A stretch of DNA of 47,386 nt from an uncultured Pelosinus sp. (GTDB taxonomy: Bacteria > Bacillota > Negativicutes > Sporomusales > Acetonemataceae), in assembly GCA_900542835.1 (NCBI GenBank), contig UQPB01000027.1, forward strand, positions 1-47,386. Reading direction: 5' to 3'. The position numbers were made by a program, and so were the translations under genes. The notes under the pieces were generated by a model, which was not told the origin of the DNA, made no database searches, and worked only from the letters and a program-made list of their open reading frames with translations. Position 1 is the first letter of the stretch. The number at the start of each line of letters is the position of its first letter. This document shows positions 38,301 to 43,091 of the stretch, in pieces.

Positions 38301-39110
38301 CAGGTGTTTAAAGGAAACGCAGCCTTGCACCAATGGGCCAGTGCCGTTCTCGGCGCGGCAGTGGCGGAACTTGCCGGTGGCGATGCACAAACTGGTGGAT
38401 CAACTGCAGCAAGTGGGACGAAGAATAATCTGTACAAAGATAAAGATATTGAAATCCAGACAGAGTTGAGGGAAGAGGGAAAAACCCAGTTAACATTAGC
38501 GAATGGCGAGAAAATCATAGTTGAACTGGATGATAAAACATTGGCAGAGCATGTCATGCTTATTGTCAAGATATTAGAAGCTGCAGATGATATCAGCACT
38601 GCGCTCGAACAACTGCCGCCGACAGCGATACCTGGAGCGATGCTCAGTATAACCATCAAAGGTGGCAAAACAGTTGTAACGGTTGCTAAAACAACGACCA
38701 GAGCCGATGATGTGGTTGATTTGGCCAAGGGAGCGGAAAGAGTAATAGGGAGTCAAGGGTTTAAAACTTTTGACGAACTTAAACGCGTACTAGGTCCTGC
38801 GGGAGAAGGGAAACAGTGGCATCACCTAGTAGAACAATCTCAGATAGGGAAGCGTGCCGGATTTGAAGCAGAGATGGTAAATAATGTTGATAACGTAATT
38901 GCCATTCCTTCGGGTAGTGGAAGTATTCATAGTGTAATTAGCGGACATTACTCATCCAAGCCGGATTGGGCAGGGGGGAAAACGGTGAGAGATTGGTTAG
39001 CAGATAAAAGTTTTCAAGAGCAATTTGATTATGGTTTAAATTATTTGAAGGAATTTGGTGAGGTAACTAAAAATTCAAATGGTGGATGGATTTTTAAGCC
39101 TTTTCAATAA
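26379..39110 (+). CDS. cdiA: CdiA-type filamentous hemagglutinin toxin-delivery protein with C-terminal HNH nuclease domain
   Basis: The 4243-residue exoprotein is the passenger of CdiB. In order: signal peptide (about 1-23); TPS secretion domain (about 35-300; VIANPNGLVVDGLGF); a long FHA-type repeat stalk (to about 2600) containing a 2.1-kb duplication; SAPGQITAGGNLSL, then a low-complexity Ala/Ser/Thr linker (about 2780-2945); the CdiA-conserved block YLVETDPRFTNQKQWLSSDY (about 2970) with LVPQVYLLLADGQV; a second FHA repeat field (3100-3770); the pretoxin domain (about 3780-4012) ending in GTKNNLY (4013-4019); and a 224-residue variable toxin. The toxin has QWHHLVEQ (W4147, H4148, H4149), NVDNVIAIP and ISGHYSSK, fitting an HNH/endonuclease VII-like fold, so DNA or RNA cleavage is likely. 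The DUF2019-like gene after it should be its immunity gene. Confidence 0.9.
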   Translation: MTPRKWIAWTLIVMMNLQTAAAAQSVAADPNAAAANRPVVDAAANGTPVVNITTPTARGVSRNQYQGFNIDAKGLILNNSHKMTQTELAGYIAANPYMAHGTASIILNEVTGSRQSHLAGYLEVAGSKAQVVIANPNGLVVDGLGFINTSRAVLTTGIPVISGGDLTGYRVTGGNTVVEGLGMDASRVDSVDILTRAAQVNAGIWANQLNVKLGTNELNAAGDVVSVLNSQPDAGLALDVASIGGMYANKILLVGTEKGMGINSQGQLIAQTNLSLTMDGDIILSGQTQAAEAIGLTGRGLANSGTLYSENAVTVTANTSLNNSGLIAAGSQMKLAAADAVNSGTLVSGIQADGTLGTDGSLLLTVSGNADLSGRILAAGSLSLNAGETASFTQATTYAGKQAVIQAGHAINHTGSQLSSKNLTLTAAQGISNQAGQIQAERLNLTGSRLNNNGGSLIQTGTDDLALNVVSISNQQGYLAANSGNLTVTADTLDNQTGHIQHAGSGSLSISVADRLANASGLIESRGDLAIDSSRLDNQAGQISSSGSMALSTAALASSGQILADGRLTLTTDSLENSGTIYSRDAADITAREMVRHSGTLGSGSDLTISTGRFKSMGVLASGLNTNGSLGESGDLTLTVTDRLQQSSQTLAAGSLSATAGDIDLTGSTTYATGDAAIQTSGSLIHTDGTLAAGQVTMTAGQDIINDRGRLQAGELQVTANELSNQGGLIVQTGSNGLQLTMGGRLFNQSGSIGAAGETLKIQAAELSNQSGRIEHAGQGQATVAVAGAITNERGALITNGQLQLSGQHLENSDGQISGQKPVELTIGQSLINSGRINSGSDLHIRAADLVNSGQMYSAGSGRVTASNQLTNSGDILSGFALELAARRLATNGTIAAGVQVDGSLGQGSLTMEVDERARLNGQTVAGGTMEIIADSISLDNGNLYSGQDLNLSAADRVSSEQGSIAALGSLTLTVGNQLLNRDGQIQAGQINLSTASLDNANGAITHTGTDAMELRVSGDLINRGGSIGANAKKLSISVGSLDNTAGQIAHTGTVLDLTVSRDITNREGSLATAGKLALGGRNLDNSDGLIQAGGNLTASLGSSLVSSGSLQAGEQLNVSAQTVTNSGTIYSGGAASFTVDSLNNSGTLASGADIGIQADTVTTSGILAAGLSADGQLGDQGNLRLTADALTGSGRQAAAGSITLQAADITLSQGITQAGQDMSITGTSVHQKENMLQAGRQLTLNVGDSLINENSQMLAADALVITAGSLANSGTIYSNKDITVTAQGALQHSGTLGAGANVMINADSLESTGVLAAGLKPDGTLGGSGDLTLTVINQLRQSGQTLAAANLSLRADRIDLTNGITYAGTDAFIQADGGLLHTDAIMEVKQALQLTAGQTFDNSRGQIQAGEITVTAGSLGNDGGILNQIGEGDLRVSVSDTLDNRSGAIGGTGTTLTLEAGSIDNRSGRIEHAGSGQTALVSTGAIDNTRGAILTNGALALSSQSLMNSDGQIGGQTGVSLTISQALTNSGQINSGSELIISAADLVNSGQLYSLDSGRVTAGNRLTNSGGILSGSDLEIAAHRLATSGTIGAGVLADGSLGQGNMTITVDDSAGLNGQTVAGGTMEIIADTISLDNGSLYSGRDLNLSAADRVSNDRGSITAAGSLIMTAGSEVFNRDGQIQAGQIKLSASALDNTDGIITHTGSGNMELRVSGDLINQGGSIGANARNLSISAGRLDNTSGELAHAGSSLDLTASQDIINQNGSLATAGMLVIGGRNLDNTAGMIQAGGDLTAGLSGILVNSGSLQADGKLAVNAQTLTNSGTVYSGNAASFTLDKLNNSGILTGGADVTLQTTNLTNSGILAAGLGTDGKFGSGSQGDLNVTAGGAILASGQQAAAGHITLQATDIDLTDSLTSAGQTLTATATGGDIIHQNAVMQAGGALRLTAGGSIDNTDGRIQAASINLAATDLINHAGSLIQTGDQPLAITLSGAFDNTDGYLGAKALTAEIRAGSLDNQGGRIEHRGSLDLSTPGKILNKNGSILTSDSLTIKATALDNARGQIGAGADLALTTGSLDNSRGQLTAAGSINLTTTGTQVLENTDGLILANKNVLLTTGGQLANSVGTIGAIGGDLTLTTAAGLVNTGGTLQAGKQLSITTRQLANDGTALIYGANVTLDTRGHRLDNAGTIASAQSMSITSGDIANSGQIQAGDLAINSHNLTNSGELVSLGQLILTGGSLTNQNATIGAAGPLTITTAGNLDNRQGTILSEAAAQLNANRVDNHQGRIEAGNNLSIQANQAVANQEGLIRSGETLSIITNTLDNSRTQGQDQGLEAVRHTLTANVLDNHRGHMLAEQDADITGASRLDNTQGRISAGHDLTISNSNPAFAVTNTDGSLTAGSDLSVSARSLSFDGSLQAGNHLRVSVNTDIDNSGELLAGGDLTLTTQNDIRNSGLLGAGQTLTVNGRNITNTVDGEMTALTTEINAARTLTNRGLIDGGQTRVSAATLNNLGTGRIYGDQVAIAATALINGEDDGVSATIAARQRLDIGANSIDNQQGALIYSDGDMAIGGRLVGGRADGQAEGLMNTGATIEAMGNLSLAALSIENRNAGLEIETVAGEKKTETRIRLDNAQRTEDDASLFTIQRKTIVYHVDGTSSRNGWVIELASQKFYDKVVSSAPGQITAGGNLSLTGDTLNKDSRIIAGGNVSVSGGQLVNDSTKTRDLTKFEGTSKYAYVKSHTFKSSDRRYQSPVPFSPADEYSEEYDLPTTLFVENAGAAAGRTLAGRDGVSLTLAPAAAGSLQVLAHTAASGAGLGSVANNAQVSGSQGAAVTTGGISRVAVSVNSTNTRPDTLSAGAAADATVTQMASVAPTVAAGSLSAGQQQGVDGSFTQSGIIVGADDTEVNPLAAGSTAEAVVRQGAAIDTTLSDSGLTGEQGTFVYMAPVNTSLPAASLYKIGTNPGSRYLVETDPRFTNQKQWLSSDYMVERMGMDPDHLTKRLGDGYYEQKLIRDQIMAITGSRYLNGYSDDEAAYQALMDNAAAFAAEHGLEIGVTLTPEQLTQATGSMVWLVEQDITLPGGEIVRVLVPQVYLLLADGQVMSGGTLISGNDIAMELTGDLANSGTLKANQNLHVSASNIHNQGGGITADQIGLLAQTDITNIGGHIDAVSGLSLTAGRDITVASTTYSTDRQIGQSSFSRTGIAGLGSLSVSGDNASLNLAAGRDINLAGAQINNLGTNGQTSLKAGNNLNLSTVTVAAQDNSIGDSKNFFKQGYTRETGTQLTGIGNISLTAGNDLTARAAAISSSGGAINLTAGNDIRIEAGAFTENLDISRRYKTGGFLSSKTREKRDTIEVSGVQSSTISGQSVTIQAGNNLAVMGSHVVADQDVSLKAGSQITIASAEQQVTESHYAYTKRSGLLGGGGLGFSIGSQKRTDDTRSQSTTQVGSTIGSLQGGVSLEAGSTILVTASDVLANKDLAISGASVTIASKADTYTNQERHEFKQSGLTVSLGGKTLDTVTDITQPLVRSQQVEDSRLKALYVAKAGRELEKALTQNDLSQPLNKNNWEIGISLGKTKAKSEATSQTSIAQGSQINAGGNVTITAREQDITLTGSSVSGKDISLEAKENLSIEAAANTSASHSTSKNSSSSIGASINLGTGKVGPTLSASRGKGKSDEQITTHTPGSVTASGSLDLKTGQDTTISGSQVSGNTVAADIGGSLRIESKQDTETYAASSKSSGVEIAAGVNGGVTGSASKGKTDSMYASVTEQAGIYAGEGGFDIKVDGNTDLKGAVISSEAEAEKNRLSTDTLTYSDIANKAEYSASSTGTALDTSKIADAKDSGLTPAIGTKASGDADSTTKAAIAEGTIEVRSGNADLANLSRDTANSLNALSQIFDKKTVAEQQELARLFGEIAFEQVHKISKENGWGESSPNKIALHAFVGAVMAELGGGDALSGGLSTAVNEAMQKELLQVFKGNAALHQWASAVLGAAVAELAGGDAQTGGSTAASGTKNNLYKDKDIEIQTELREEGKTQLTLANGEKIIVELDDKTLAEHVMLIVKILEAADDISTALEQLPPTAIPGAMLSITIKGGKTVVTVAKTTTRADDVVDLAKGAERVIGSQGFKTFDELKRVLGPAGEGKQWHHLVEQSQIGKRAGFEAEMVNNVDNVIAIPSGSGSIHSVISGHYSSKPDWAGGKTVRDWLADKSFQEQFDYGLNYLKEFGEVTKNSNGGWIFKPFQ
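28111..30198 (+). repeat. Internal duplication in cdiA, copy 1
   Basis: This segment and the next repeat each other at about 2.09 kb (696-697 codons). Matching anchors include SGTIYS at 28111 versus 30199 and LNGQTVAGGTMEII at 29136 versus 31227. Parts are near-identical at DNA level (around 29136-29230). Confidence 0.75.
30199..32230 (+). repeat. Internal duplication in cdiA, copy 2
   Basis: Second copy of the roughly 2.09-kb unit of the hemagglutinin stalk. The similarity is strongest from about 30900 to 31700 and fades near 32230. The downstream boundary is approximate. Confidence 0.7.
37809..38067 (+). repeat. Pretoxin segment shared with downstream cassettes
   Basis: This 259-bp stretch of cdiA aligns without gaps, and with well over 80 percent of positions the same by eye, to 47128-47386. 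It is also related to 44930-45190 at a lower level. It is a direct repeat able to recombine. Confidence 0.85.
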
Positions 39111-39129
39111 CCTAGAGAGAGGGGATTTG

Positions 39130-39477
39130 ATGAGATCGCTTGAGAAAATTTTAGAGGAATACCTTGATGCATGCCTAAAGCAGGAAGACGCTCAAAAAAG
39201 AGGCGATGCTAAGACATATAATAAACAACAAAGAATAATTCAGGAAAAAAGAAAAAATTTAAAGTCAAACAATCAATATGGCCTTGAAAAGCTAGAGCCG
39301 TTTTTAGAGCACCCAAGTAGTATTGTCAGATTAGCAACGGCATATAGTTTAATACCTATTTTCCCTGATAAAGCGAAGCAAGTATTGATAAGTTTGGCAG
39401 AAGTCAGAGGAACCACAGGATTTAATGCGAAGATGACTTTATCTGAGTGGGAAAAAGGCAATTTGAAATTTGATTAA
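39130..39477 (+). CDS. cdiI: CdiI-type immunity protein, DUF2019-like
   Basis: The 115-residue acidic/basic helical protein resembles DUF2019 family proteins: an N-terminal helix (EKILEEYLDACLKQEDA), a charged middle (YNKQQRIIQEKRKNLK) and LEPFLEHPSSIVRLATAYSL, a HEAT-like helix pair typical of that family. A position directly after a CdiA toxin module makes it the cognate immunity protein, expected to bind and block the HNH-type toxin in the cytoplasm. ATG 39130 was chosen for its GAGAGAGGGG site (39115-39124), 19 bp after the cdiA stop; the frame extends upstream into cdiA but without a start signal. It is more AT-rich than the cdiA stalk, as is the toxin part. Confidence 0.83.
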   Translation: MRSLEKILEEYLDACLKQEDAQKRGDAKTYNKQQRIIQEKRKNLKSNNQYGLEKLEPFLEHPSSIVRLATAYSLIPIFPDKAKQVLISLAEVRGTTGFNAKMTLSEWEKGNLKFD

Positions 39478-39502
39478 AGCATTTTAAAAAAAATAAAGTA
39501 AC

Positions 39503-39546
39503 AAGGTCAGCGGACGTAAGAATCCGTTGACCTTTCTTTTTCTTTC
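39503..39546 (+). terminator. Rho-independent terminator of the CDI operon
   Basis: A 12-bp stem (39503-39514 with 39523-39534, one G-U) is followed by TCTTTTTCTTTC. Confidence 0.8.
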
Positions 39547-39621
39547 AGGTGTCGTCTGGTGATTAATTTTTATTCGGATAATATTACCTATTGATAATTC
39601 CCGAAAATCAAATCTGTTGAA

Positions 39622-39789
39622 TCAGAAGGACTTAGACTCATTACCACCGCAAAACGGACAACTGCCGCCATAACCGTTACCGGAGCAATTGCCGCAATAG
39701 ACACCGCCACAATCTTTACATTTCATCAACGCCCCCATACAAGGCGCATCACTATGGCAATTCGGACATTTCCTCACGTTATCATACAT
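39622..39789 (-). CDS. Small zinc-ribbon protein (55 residues)
   Basis: Reading the minus strand from ATG 39789 gives a 55-residue protein with four CxxC pairs: CPNC (8-11), CKDC (24-27), CGNC (32-35) and CPFC (44-47), plus Cys17. It is preceded by a perfect AGGAGG (39804-39799) at 9 bp spacing, which makes it a very likely real gene. It looks like a double zinc ribbon with no other domain. The function is unknown; it may bind nucleic acid or protein. It is convergent with the CDI operon terminator and opposite in direction to all genes around it. Confidence 0.82.
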   Translation of the reverse strand: MYDNVRKCPNCHSDAPCMGALMKCKDCGGVYCGNCSGNGYGGSCPFCGGNESKSF

Positions 39790-40363
39790 CAATAAAACCT
39801 CCTGAGAAAGGATAATTTTACTATATCACCTGCCGGTGATGACGAAAACGGCGTTTTCGTCGCAGCGATTCTTTGCATGTAAAATAACATAAACCCAGTA
39901 AATCAATATCTTCTTGAATCAGATCCCTTAAATACTAATTAAATAGGTATTTGGTTATCCAGAGTTACCCCGTTACCCGCTGCAGCATTTTTATTAAGCG
40001 GTACAATAAACTATATAACCCGATTCCAAGCCGAGAACAGAGATCGCCCAGTACCCGATGCCAAAACGCACAGGGACGAATAAAATATTTATAGAAAACC
40101 ATGTTGCACATTACAAATTTTGTTTATATATTAAAATAAAAAAACGAAAAAACAAATATTAATAGATGCAGATAGTGCGAAGCGTAAGTCATGCAAAACC
40201 AAAATAATAATTCTTTATAACTCCCTAGCATCTACAATACAATTACCTCCATTTTTGTAAATTACAAACGTATTTAATCCAGCACACTAAATACTAATCA
40301 CATAAGAACATAAAAACGGAACGAGTACATTTATTGAAACCTTCACTTCGTTCCGGTTTCCTC
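39790..40363. other. AT-rich non-coding stretch
   Basis: No gene is seen. A palindrome GACGAAAACG-g-CGTTTTCGTC lies at 39841-39861. The sequence is much more AT-rich than the cdiA stalk and marks the start of the inserted mobile region. Confidence 0.4.
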
Positions 40364-40492
40364 AGCGATTAACAGTTGTTTTCGTTGTTCAATCCACTTG
40401 TTAATCGCTCTCGAGAAACTTGTTTCTCAAAAAAAAGGGCAGTTTACCTGTGCGCTTGTCGCACAGACTATTGTGAACGTAGTGAACAATAG
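40364..40492. repeat. Cluster of inverted repeats upstream of the iterons
   Basis: Four hairpins lie in a row: AGCGATTAACA/TGTTAATCGCT (40364-40374, 40399-40409), GAGAAAC/GTTTCTC (40413-40419, 40422-40428), CTGTGCG/CGCACAG (40448-40454, 40460-40466) and CTATTGT/ACAATAG (40468-40474, 40486-40492). Such clusters are common at plasmid origins or at transcription ends. Confidence 0.6.
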
Positions 40493-40593
40493 TATATATT
40501 TTAGATAAAGGTATTTTAGGAATAGATATTCTAGAATCGATTTTAAATTTTCACCTGGATTTACAACCCCATCAATCTCAGCCAAATAGCCCA

Positions 40594-40650
40594 TGACAAA
40601 ACTTGCCCGTTTAGGTGACAAACATTGCACCTTTTCGTGACAAAACTTGC
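40594..40650 (+). repeat. Three iterons, possible replication origin
   Basis: TGACAAAACTTGC (40594), TGACAAACATTGC (40616) and TGACAAAACTTGC (40638) recur at exactly 22-bp intervals, two DNA turns, so they lie on one face of the helix. This is the layout of plasmid iterons bound by a Rep protein, and a Rep-like gene follows at 40894. Confidence 0.65.
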
Positions 40651-40760
40651 ATTACCTTAAAAAATAGTAAATATGATTATATTTCGTTTGCGTTCCCGTA
40701 TTATAAAAACGGACTAAAATATTTAAACATTTATTCAGCTAAATACAGAGGTGAAACAAT

Positions 40761-40934
40761 ATGGTCAAACAAATCTACGTCAACTACGAACTCATCCAAG
40801 AGTTAAAAGGCATTGCCCTCGAACGGGGTACAACCTTACAAGTCATCACGCATGAAGCCATCAAACAATACTTACAAGGCGGTGTCATTTACAATGATCC
40901 AAATTATAAAAATCCCGGAATCCGTCCTATCTAA
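40761..40934 (+). CDS. Small ribbon-helix-helix-like protein
   Basis: A 57-residue frame starts at ATG 40761 with GAGGTG 7 bp upstream. The product begins with a short strand (KQIYVNYELIQELKGIA) followed by TTLQVITHEAIKQYLQ, the pattern of ribbon-helix-helix (CopG/Arc-type) DNA-binding proteins. Its 3' end overlaps the start of the Rep-like gene by 41 bp in another frame, so the two are translationally linked. On plasmids this position is often held by a copy-number repressor; the same role is inferred here. Confidence 0.65.
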   Translation: MVKQIYVNYELIQELKGIALERGTTLQVITHEAIKQYLQGGVIYNDPNYKNPGIRPI

Positions 40935-41538
40935 ATCCGCTGCTGTCTTTACCACCTATATCCATGTCATCGCCAACCGTTATCAACGCAGCAAAACCAT
41001 CAACATTCAATACGAAACCTTGGCAGAGCAAATGAACATTCATGTCCGTCATGTGAAAACCTATCTACAGGAATTAATCAATGCTAATCTAATTCAAGTC
41101 TCAGCACCAAGTATCAAACAAAATGGCAAACCAGGAGCTGTCGCCATTACTTTAATCACCACGGACAAACACTATGTCATTGTACCCTTATCCATCATGA
41201 CCGATGAAACCATCCCCAAAACCTATCGCCAATATTACGCCAGACTTAAACGCATCATCGACCTCAAAACCTTTACCACCTATAAAACTCCGACAGAACT
41301 ACAACAGGAAGTAGGTTGTAAGGGAAGAACCTACTGCGACTTTATCCATTTTCTAAAAACCACTCAAATCGAGGGACAAGCATTGCTATGGGATGAAAGC
41401 ACCAGGAGAGAATATAAGTTCATCATGTCGTACGAAAGATATGTCGCTGCTAATCATACAAAAACCGATATCAAACAAGCAGTTCGCAAAAACGACAAGG
41501 CGCCGAAGCAACATGAAAACCATACGACTACTCTTTAA
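40894..41538 (+). CDS. Plasmid replication initiator-like winged-helix protein
   Basis: The 214-residue protein from ATG 40894 shows an N-terminal winged-helix region (SVLSKSAAVFTTYIHVIANR, then TLAEQMNIHVRHVKTYLQEL and a wing with KPGAVAITLITT) and a second helical region around TPTELQQEVGCKGRTYCDFI, which suggests two related winged-helix domains as in iteron-binding Rep proteins. I do not recognise the exact family. Support comes from context: three 22-bp iterons, an inverted-repeat cluster and a small ribbon-helix-helix gene lie just upstream. GGCGGTG (40879-40885) could be the ribosome binding site. A phage or transposon DNA-binding role is the alternative. Confidence 0.55.
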   Translation: MIQIIKIPESVLSKSAAVFTTYIHVIANRYQRSKTINIQYETLAEQMNIHVRHVKTYLQELINANLIQVSAPSIKQNGKPGAVAITLITTDKHYVIVPLSIMTDETIPKTYRQYYARLKRIIDLKTFTTYKTPTELQQEVGCKGRTYCDFIHFLKTTQIEGQALLWDESTRREYKFIMSYERYVAANHTKTDIKQAVRKNDKAPKQHENHTTTL

Positions 41539-41686
41539 AAACAGCCAAAACGTGGTAACTCTCTCGTTTGATCAAATACGTAACGACTGTCGCAGCAACC
41601 CCACCGAACTTGAAATCATGAGAGTCCTAAAAGAAATGGAAAGAGATAATGAAATCACTATTATCCCGTTTCGCCACAATCATTGA
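41513..41686 (+). CDS. Hypothetical protein of 57 residues after the Rep-like gene
   Basis: A short frame from ATG 41513 overlaps the end of the Rep-like gene by 26 bp. It encodes a charged protein with TLSFDQIRNDCRSNPTELEI and MRVLKEMERDNEITIIPF; the pattern suggests a small helix-strand protein. No domain is recognised and the ribosome binding site is weak, so the call rests on the overlap and on the absence of other coding frames. Confidence 0.4.
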   Translation: MKTIRLLFKNSQNVVTLSFDQIRNDCRSNPTELEIMRVLKEMERDNEITIIPFRHNH

Positions 41687-41774
41687 CCCTCACTGGCAAG
41701 ATAATTATTATTTAGACTTTACAAAATTCTTCATCCCCAGAAAAAAATCACAACAACCACAGACGCTGCAAAGG

Positions 41775-41802
41775 ATGTCCCTTACATCACGGGACATTTT
41801 TT
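41775..41802 (+). terminator. Terminator after the replicon-like genes
   Basis: A 7-bp stem (ATGTCCC 41775-41781 with GGGACAT 41791-41797) is followed by TTTTTTG. It ends the Rep-like transcript. Confidence 0.7.
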
Positions 41803-41912
41803 GCGCTCTTTATCAAGTATCACACTTCTCTTGTGTTACTTGCCCCCAAGACCCACGAAGATAGGCAGCGTATACCTTTGTATAACAAACCCATCCAAAC
41901 CACTAGCAACCG

Positions 41913-41963
41913 TTTACGCTGAATGTAATACAATATATAATTAAATTACATACTATTACATTC
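41913..41963 (+). promoter_or_regulatory. Recombinase promoter with flanking inverted repeat
   Basis: TTTACG (41913-41918) and TATAAT (41936-41941) are 17 bp apart. GAATGTAAT (41921-41929) and its exact complement ATTACATTC (41955-41963) flank the -10 region with a 25-bp gap. The arms could bind the recombinase itself or a repressor. Confidence 0.6.
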
Positions 41964-41981
41964 GCAAAAGAGGTGACAAGC

Positions 41982-42530
41982 GTGGAACTGGTGGAGCCTA
42001 TTCGCAATAAAAAACAAATTACCGCCTTAAAAAACTACTTGCGCGGTCGGAATCGCAGAGATTATTTGTTATTCGTCCTTGGTATCAACTCTGGGCTTAG
42101 AATATCGGATTTACTCAAACTTACCGTGGCAGATGTACAAAATCAAGACCGCATCAGCATGAGAGAACAGAAAACGGGCAAGAGGAAAGACTTTCCCTTA
42201 TCAGATACGTGTAAAAAGGCGATCCAGGAATACCTAAAAACCGCAGAAATAACTGACGGTTATCTGTTTACCAGCCGTAAAGGCAAGCAGCCCATAACAA
42301 GGGTACAAGCCTATCGAATCTTAAGTGAAGCAGCCAAGACCATCGGGATAACCGAATCCATCGGAACGCATACCCTACGCAAAACCTTTGGCTACCATGC
42401 CTATATCAACGGAACCGATGTAACCCGGATTCAAAAACTATTAAATCACTCCGCACCCCATGTGACCTTATCCTATATCGGCATCACCAAGGAAGAGCTG
42501 GATCATATATATATCAGTCTCAACCTCTAA
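41982..42530 (+). CDS. Small tyrosine recombinase (XerC/FimB-like)
   Basis: The protein (182 residues) consists of little more than the catalytic domain of tyrosine recombinases. All active-site elements are visible: Arg in SGLRISDLLKLTV, Lys in REQKTGKRK, H-x-x-R in GTHTLRKTFG, then LLNHSAPHVTLSYIG with the second His and the nucleophile Tyr. The N-terminal core-binding domain of XerC/D or phage integrases is almost missing, as in FimB/FimE-type invertases (about 200 residues). I place the start at GTG 41982, 7 bp after AGAGGTG; GTG 41973 is the alternative. It may excise, invert or resolve the surrounding element. Confidence 0.85.
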   Translation: MELVEPIRNKKQITALKNYLRGRNRRDYLLFVLGINSGLRISDLLKLTVADVQNQDRISMREQKTGKRKDFPLSDTCKKAIQEYLKTAEITDGYLFTSRKGKQPITRVQAYRILSEAAKTIGITESIGTHTLRKTFGYHAYINGTDVTRIQKLLNHSAPHVTLSYIGITKEELDHIYISLNL

Positions 42531-42568
42531 GACGCGGACGTATGCAAAATACGGCTCCGCGTCTTTTT
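42530..42568 (+). terminator. Rho-independent terminator of the recombinase gene
   Basis: A 9-bp outer stem (42530-42538 with 42556-42564) encloses a 5-bp inner stem CGTAT/ATACG and is followed by TTTT. It overlaps the last base of the stop codon. Confidence 0.82.
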
Positions 42569-42753
42569 ATGTACAGGTGAGGTCGTAACAGTAAAATTGG
42601 CAAAAAAAGTGTAACGGGTGTAAAAACTTCCTGAAAAATAGCTATTTAACACTTCTAACCAAGGGGATTCCCTTTTATAAATTTTAATGTCCAAGAAATC
42701 AGGAACCATTTATAATAAACCAAATGATGGTAGTTATTAAGGAGTGGTCATGG

Positions 42754-42990
42754 ATGCAGGACAAATACAAAGGCTATTACCGGGAAATCGGGGAACGCAT
42801 CACCTTTTATCGCCAGCGAAGAGGAATGACCCAGGAAGAACTGGCAATACAAATCAATTGCAGTACGCAATACCTTAACAAAATCGAAAACTATGATGTA
42901 GCCAGCGACTTCTCCTGGTCAATTGTTTGGTTATTCGCCATTGCTGATGCATTGAAAATTGACGTACTGATCCTCTTAGGTTGTCTGTAA
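42754..42990 (+). CDS. Cro/C1-type helix-turn-helix regulator
   Basis: The 78-residue protein is one HTH_3-type DNA-binding domain: RITFYRQRRGMTQEELAIQI, then NCSTQYLNKIEN as the turn and recognition helix. It likely regulates itself or its mobile-element neighbours. ATG 42754 lies 9 bp after AAGGAG (42739-42744); the frame extends back to 42724 but would include that site. The terminator follows directly at the stop codon. Confidence 0.82.
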   Translation: MQDKYKGYYREIGERITFYRQRRGMTQEELAIQINCSTQYLNKIENYDVASDFSWSIVWLFAIADALKIDVLILLGCL

Positions 42991-43018
42991 CCGCTGCGTA
43001 TTGGCAGCGGTCTTTTTG
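42990..43018 (+). terminator. Terminator of the small regulator gene
   Basis: ACCGCTGC (42990-42997) pairs with GCAGCGGT (43004-43011) and is followed by CTTTTTG. Confidence 0.8.
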
Positions 43019-43051
43019 TCCCAGACCGTTTACACGAAAACCGCGACTGGA

Positions 43052-43071
43052 TACGATCAATCTATATCGTA
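43052..43071. promoter_or_regulatory. Palindromic operator candidate
   Basis: TACGAT and ATCGTA are separated by 8 bp, 20 bp upstream of the zinc-finger gene. It is a possible site for the adjacent Cro/C1-type regulator. Confidence 0.35.
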
Positions 43072-43091
43072 CCCAAAATAGGAGTGATCGT

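Noticed and set aside
38415..38435. Search for the enterobacterial VENN motif
   Set aside because: It is absent; GTKNNLY occupies the equivalent position, so the canonical motif was not annotated.
37820..38728. 302-codon open frame on the minus strand inside cdiA
   Set aside because: Shadow of the pretoxin/toxin coding strand; its Ser/Ala/Leu-rich product has no domain and no start signal.
40427..40630. Minus-strand 67-codon frame across the hairpin cluster and iterons
   Set aside because: It overlaps inverted repeats and the iterons and ends in a low-complexity tail; possibly a gene remnant but not supportable.
40615..40806. Plus-strand 63-codon frame through the iterons
   Set aside because: It overlaps the better supported ribbon-helix-helix gene and has no ribosome binding site.
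41649..41864. 71-codon frame after the small hypothetical gene
   Set aside because: It runs through a clear terminator at 41775-41802 and has no ribosome binding site.
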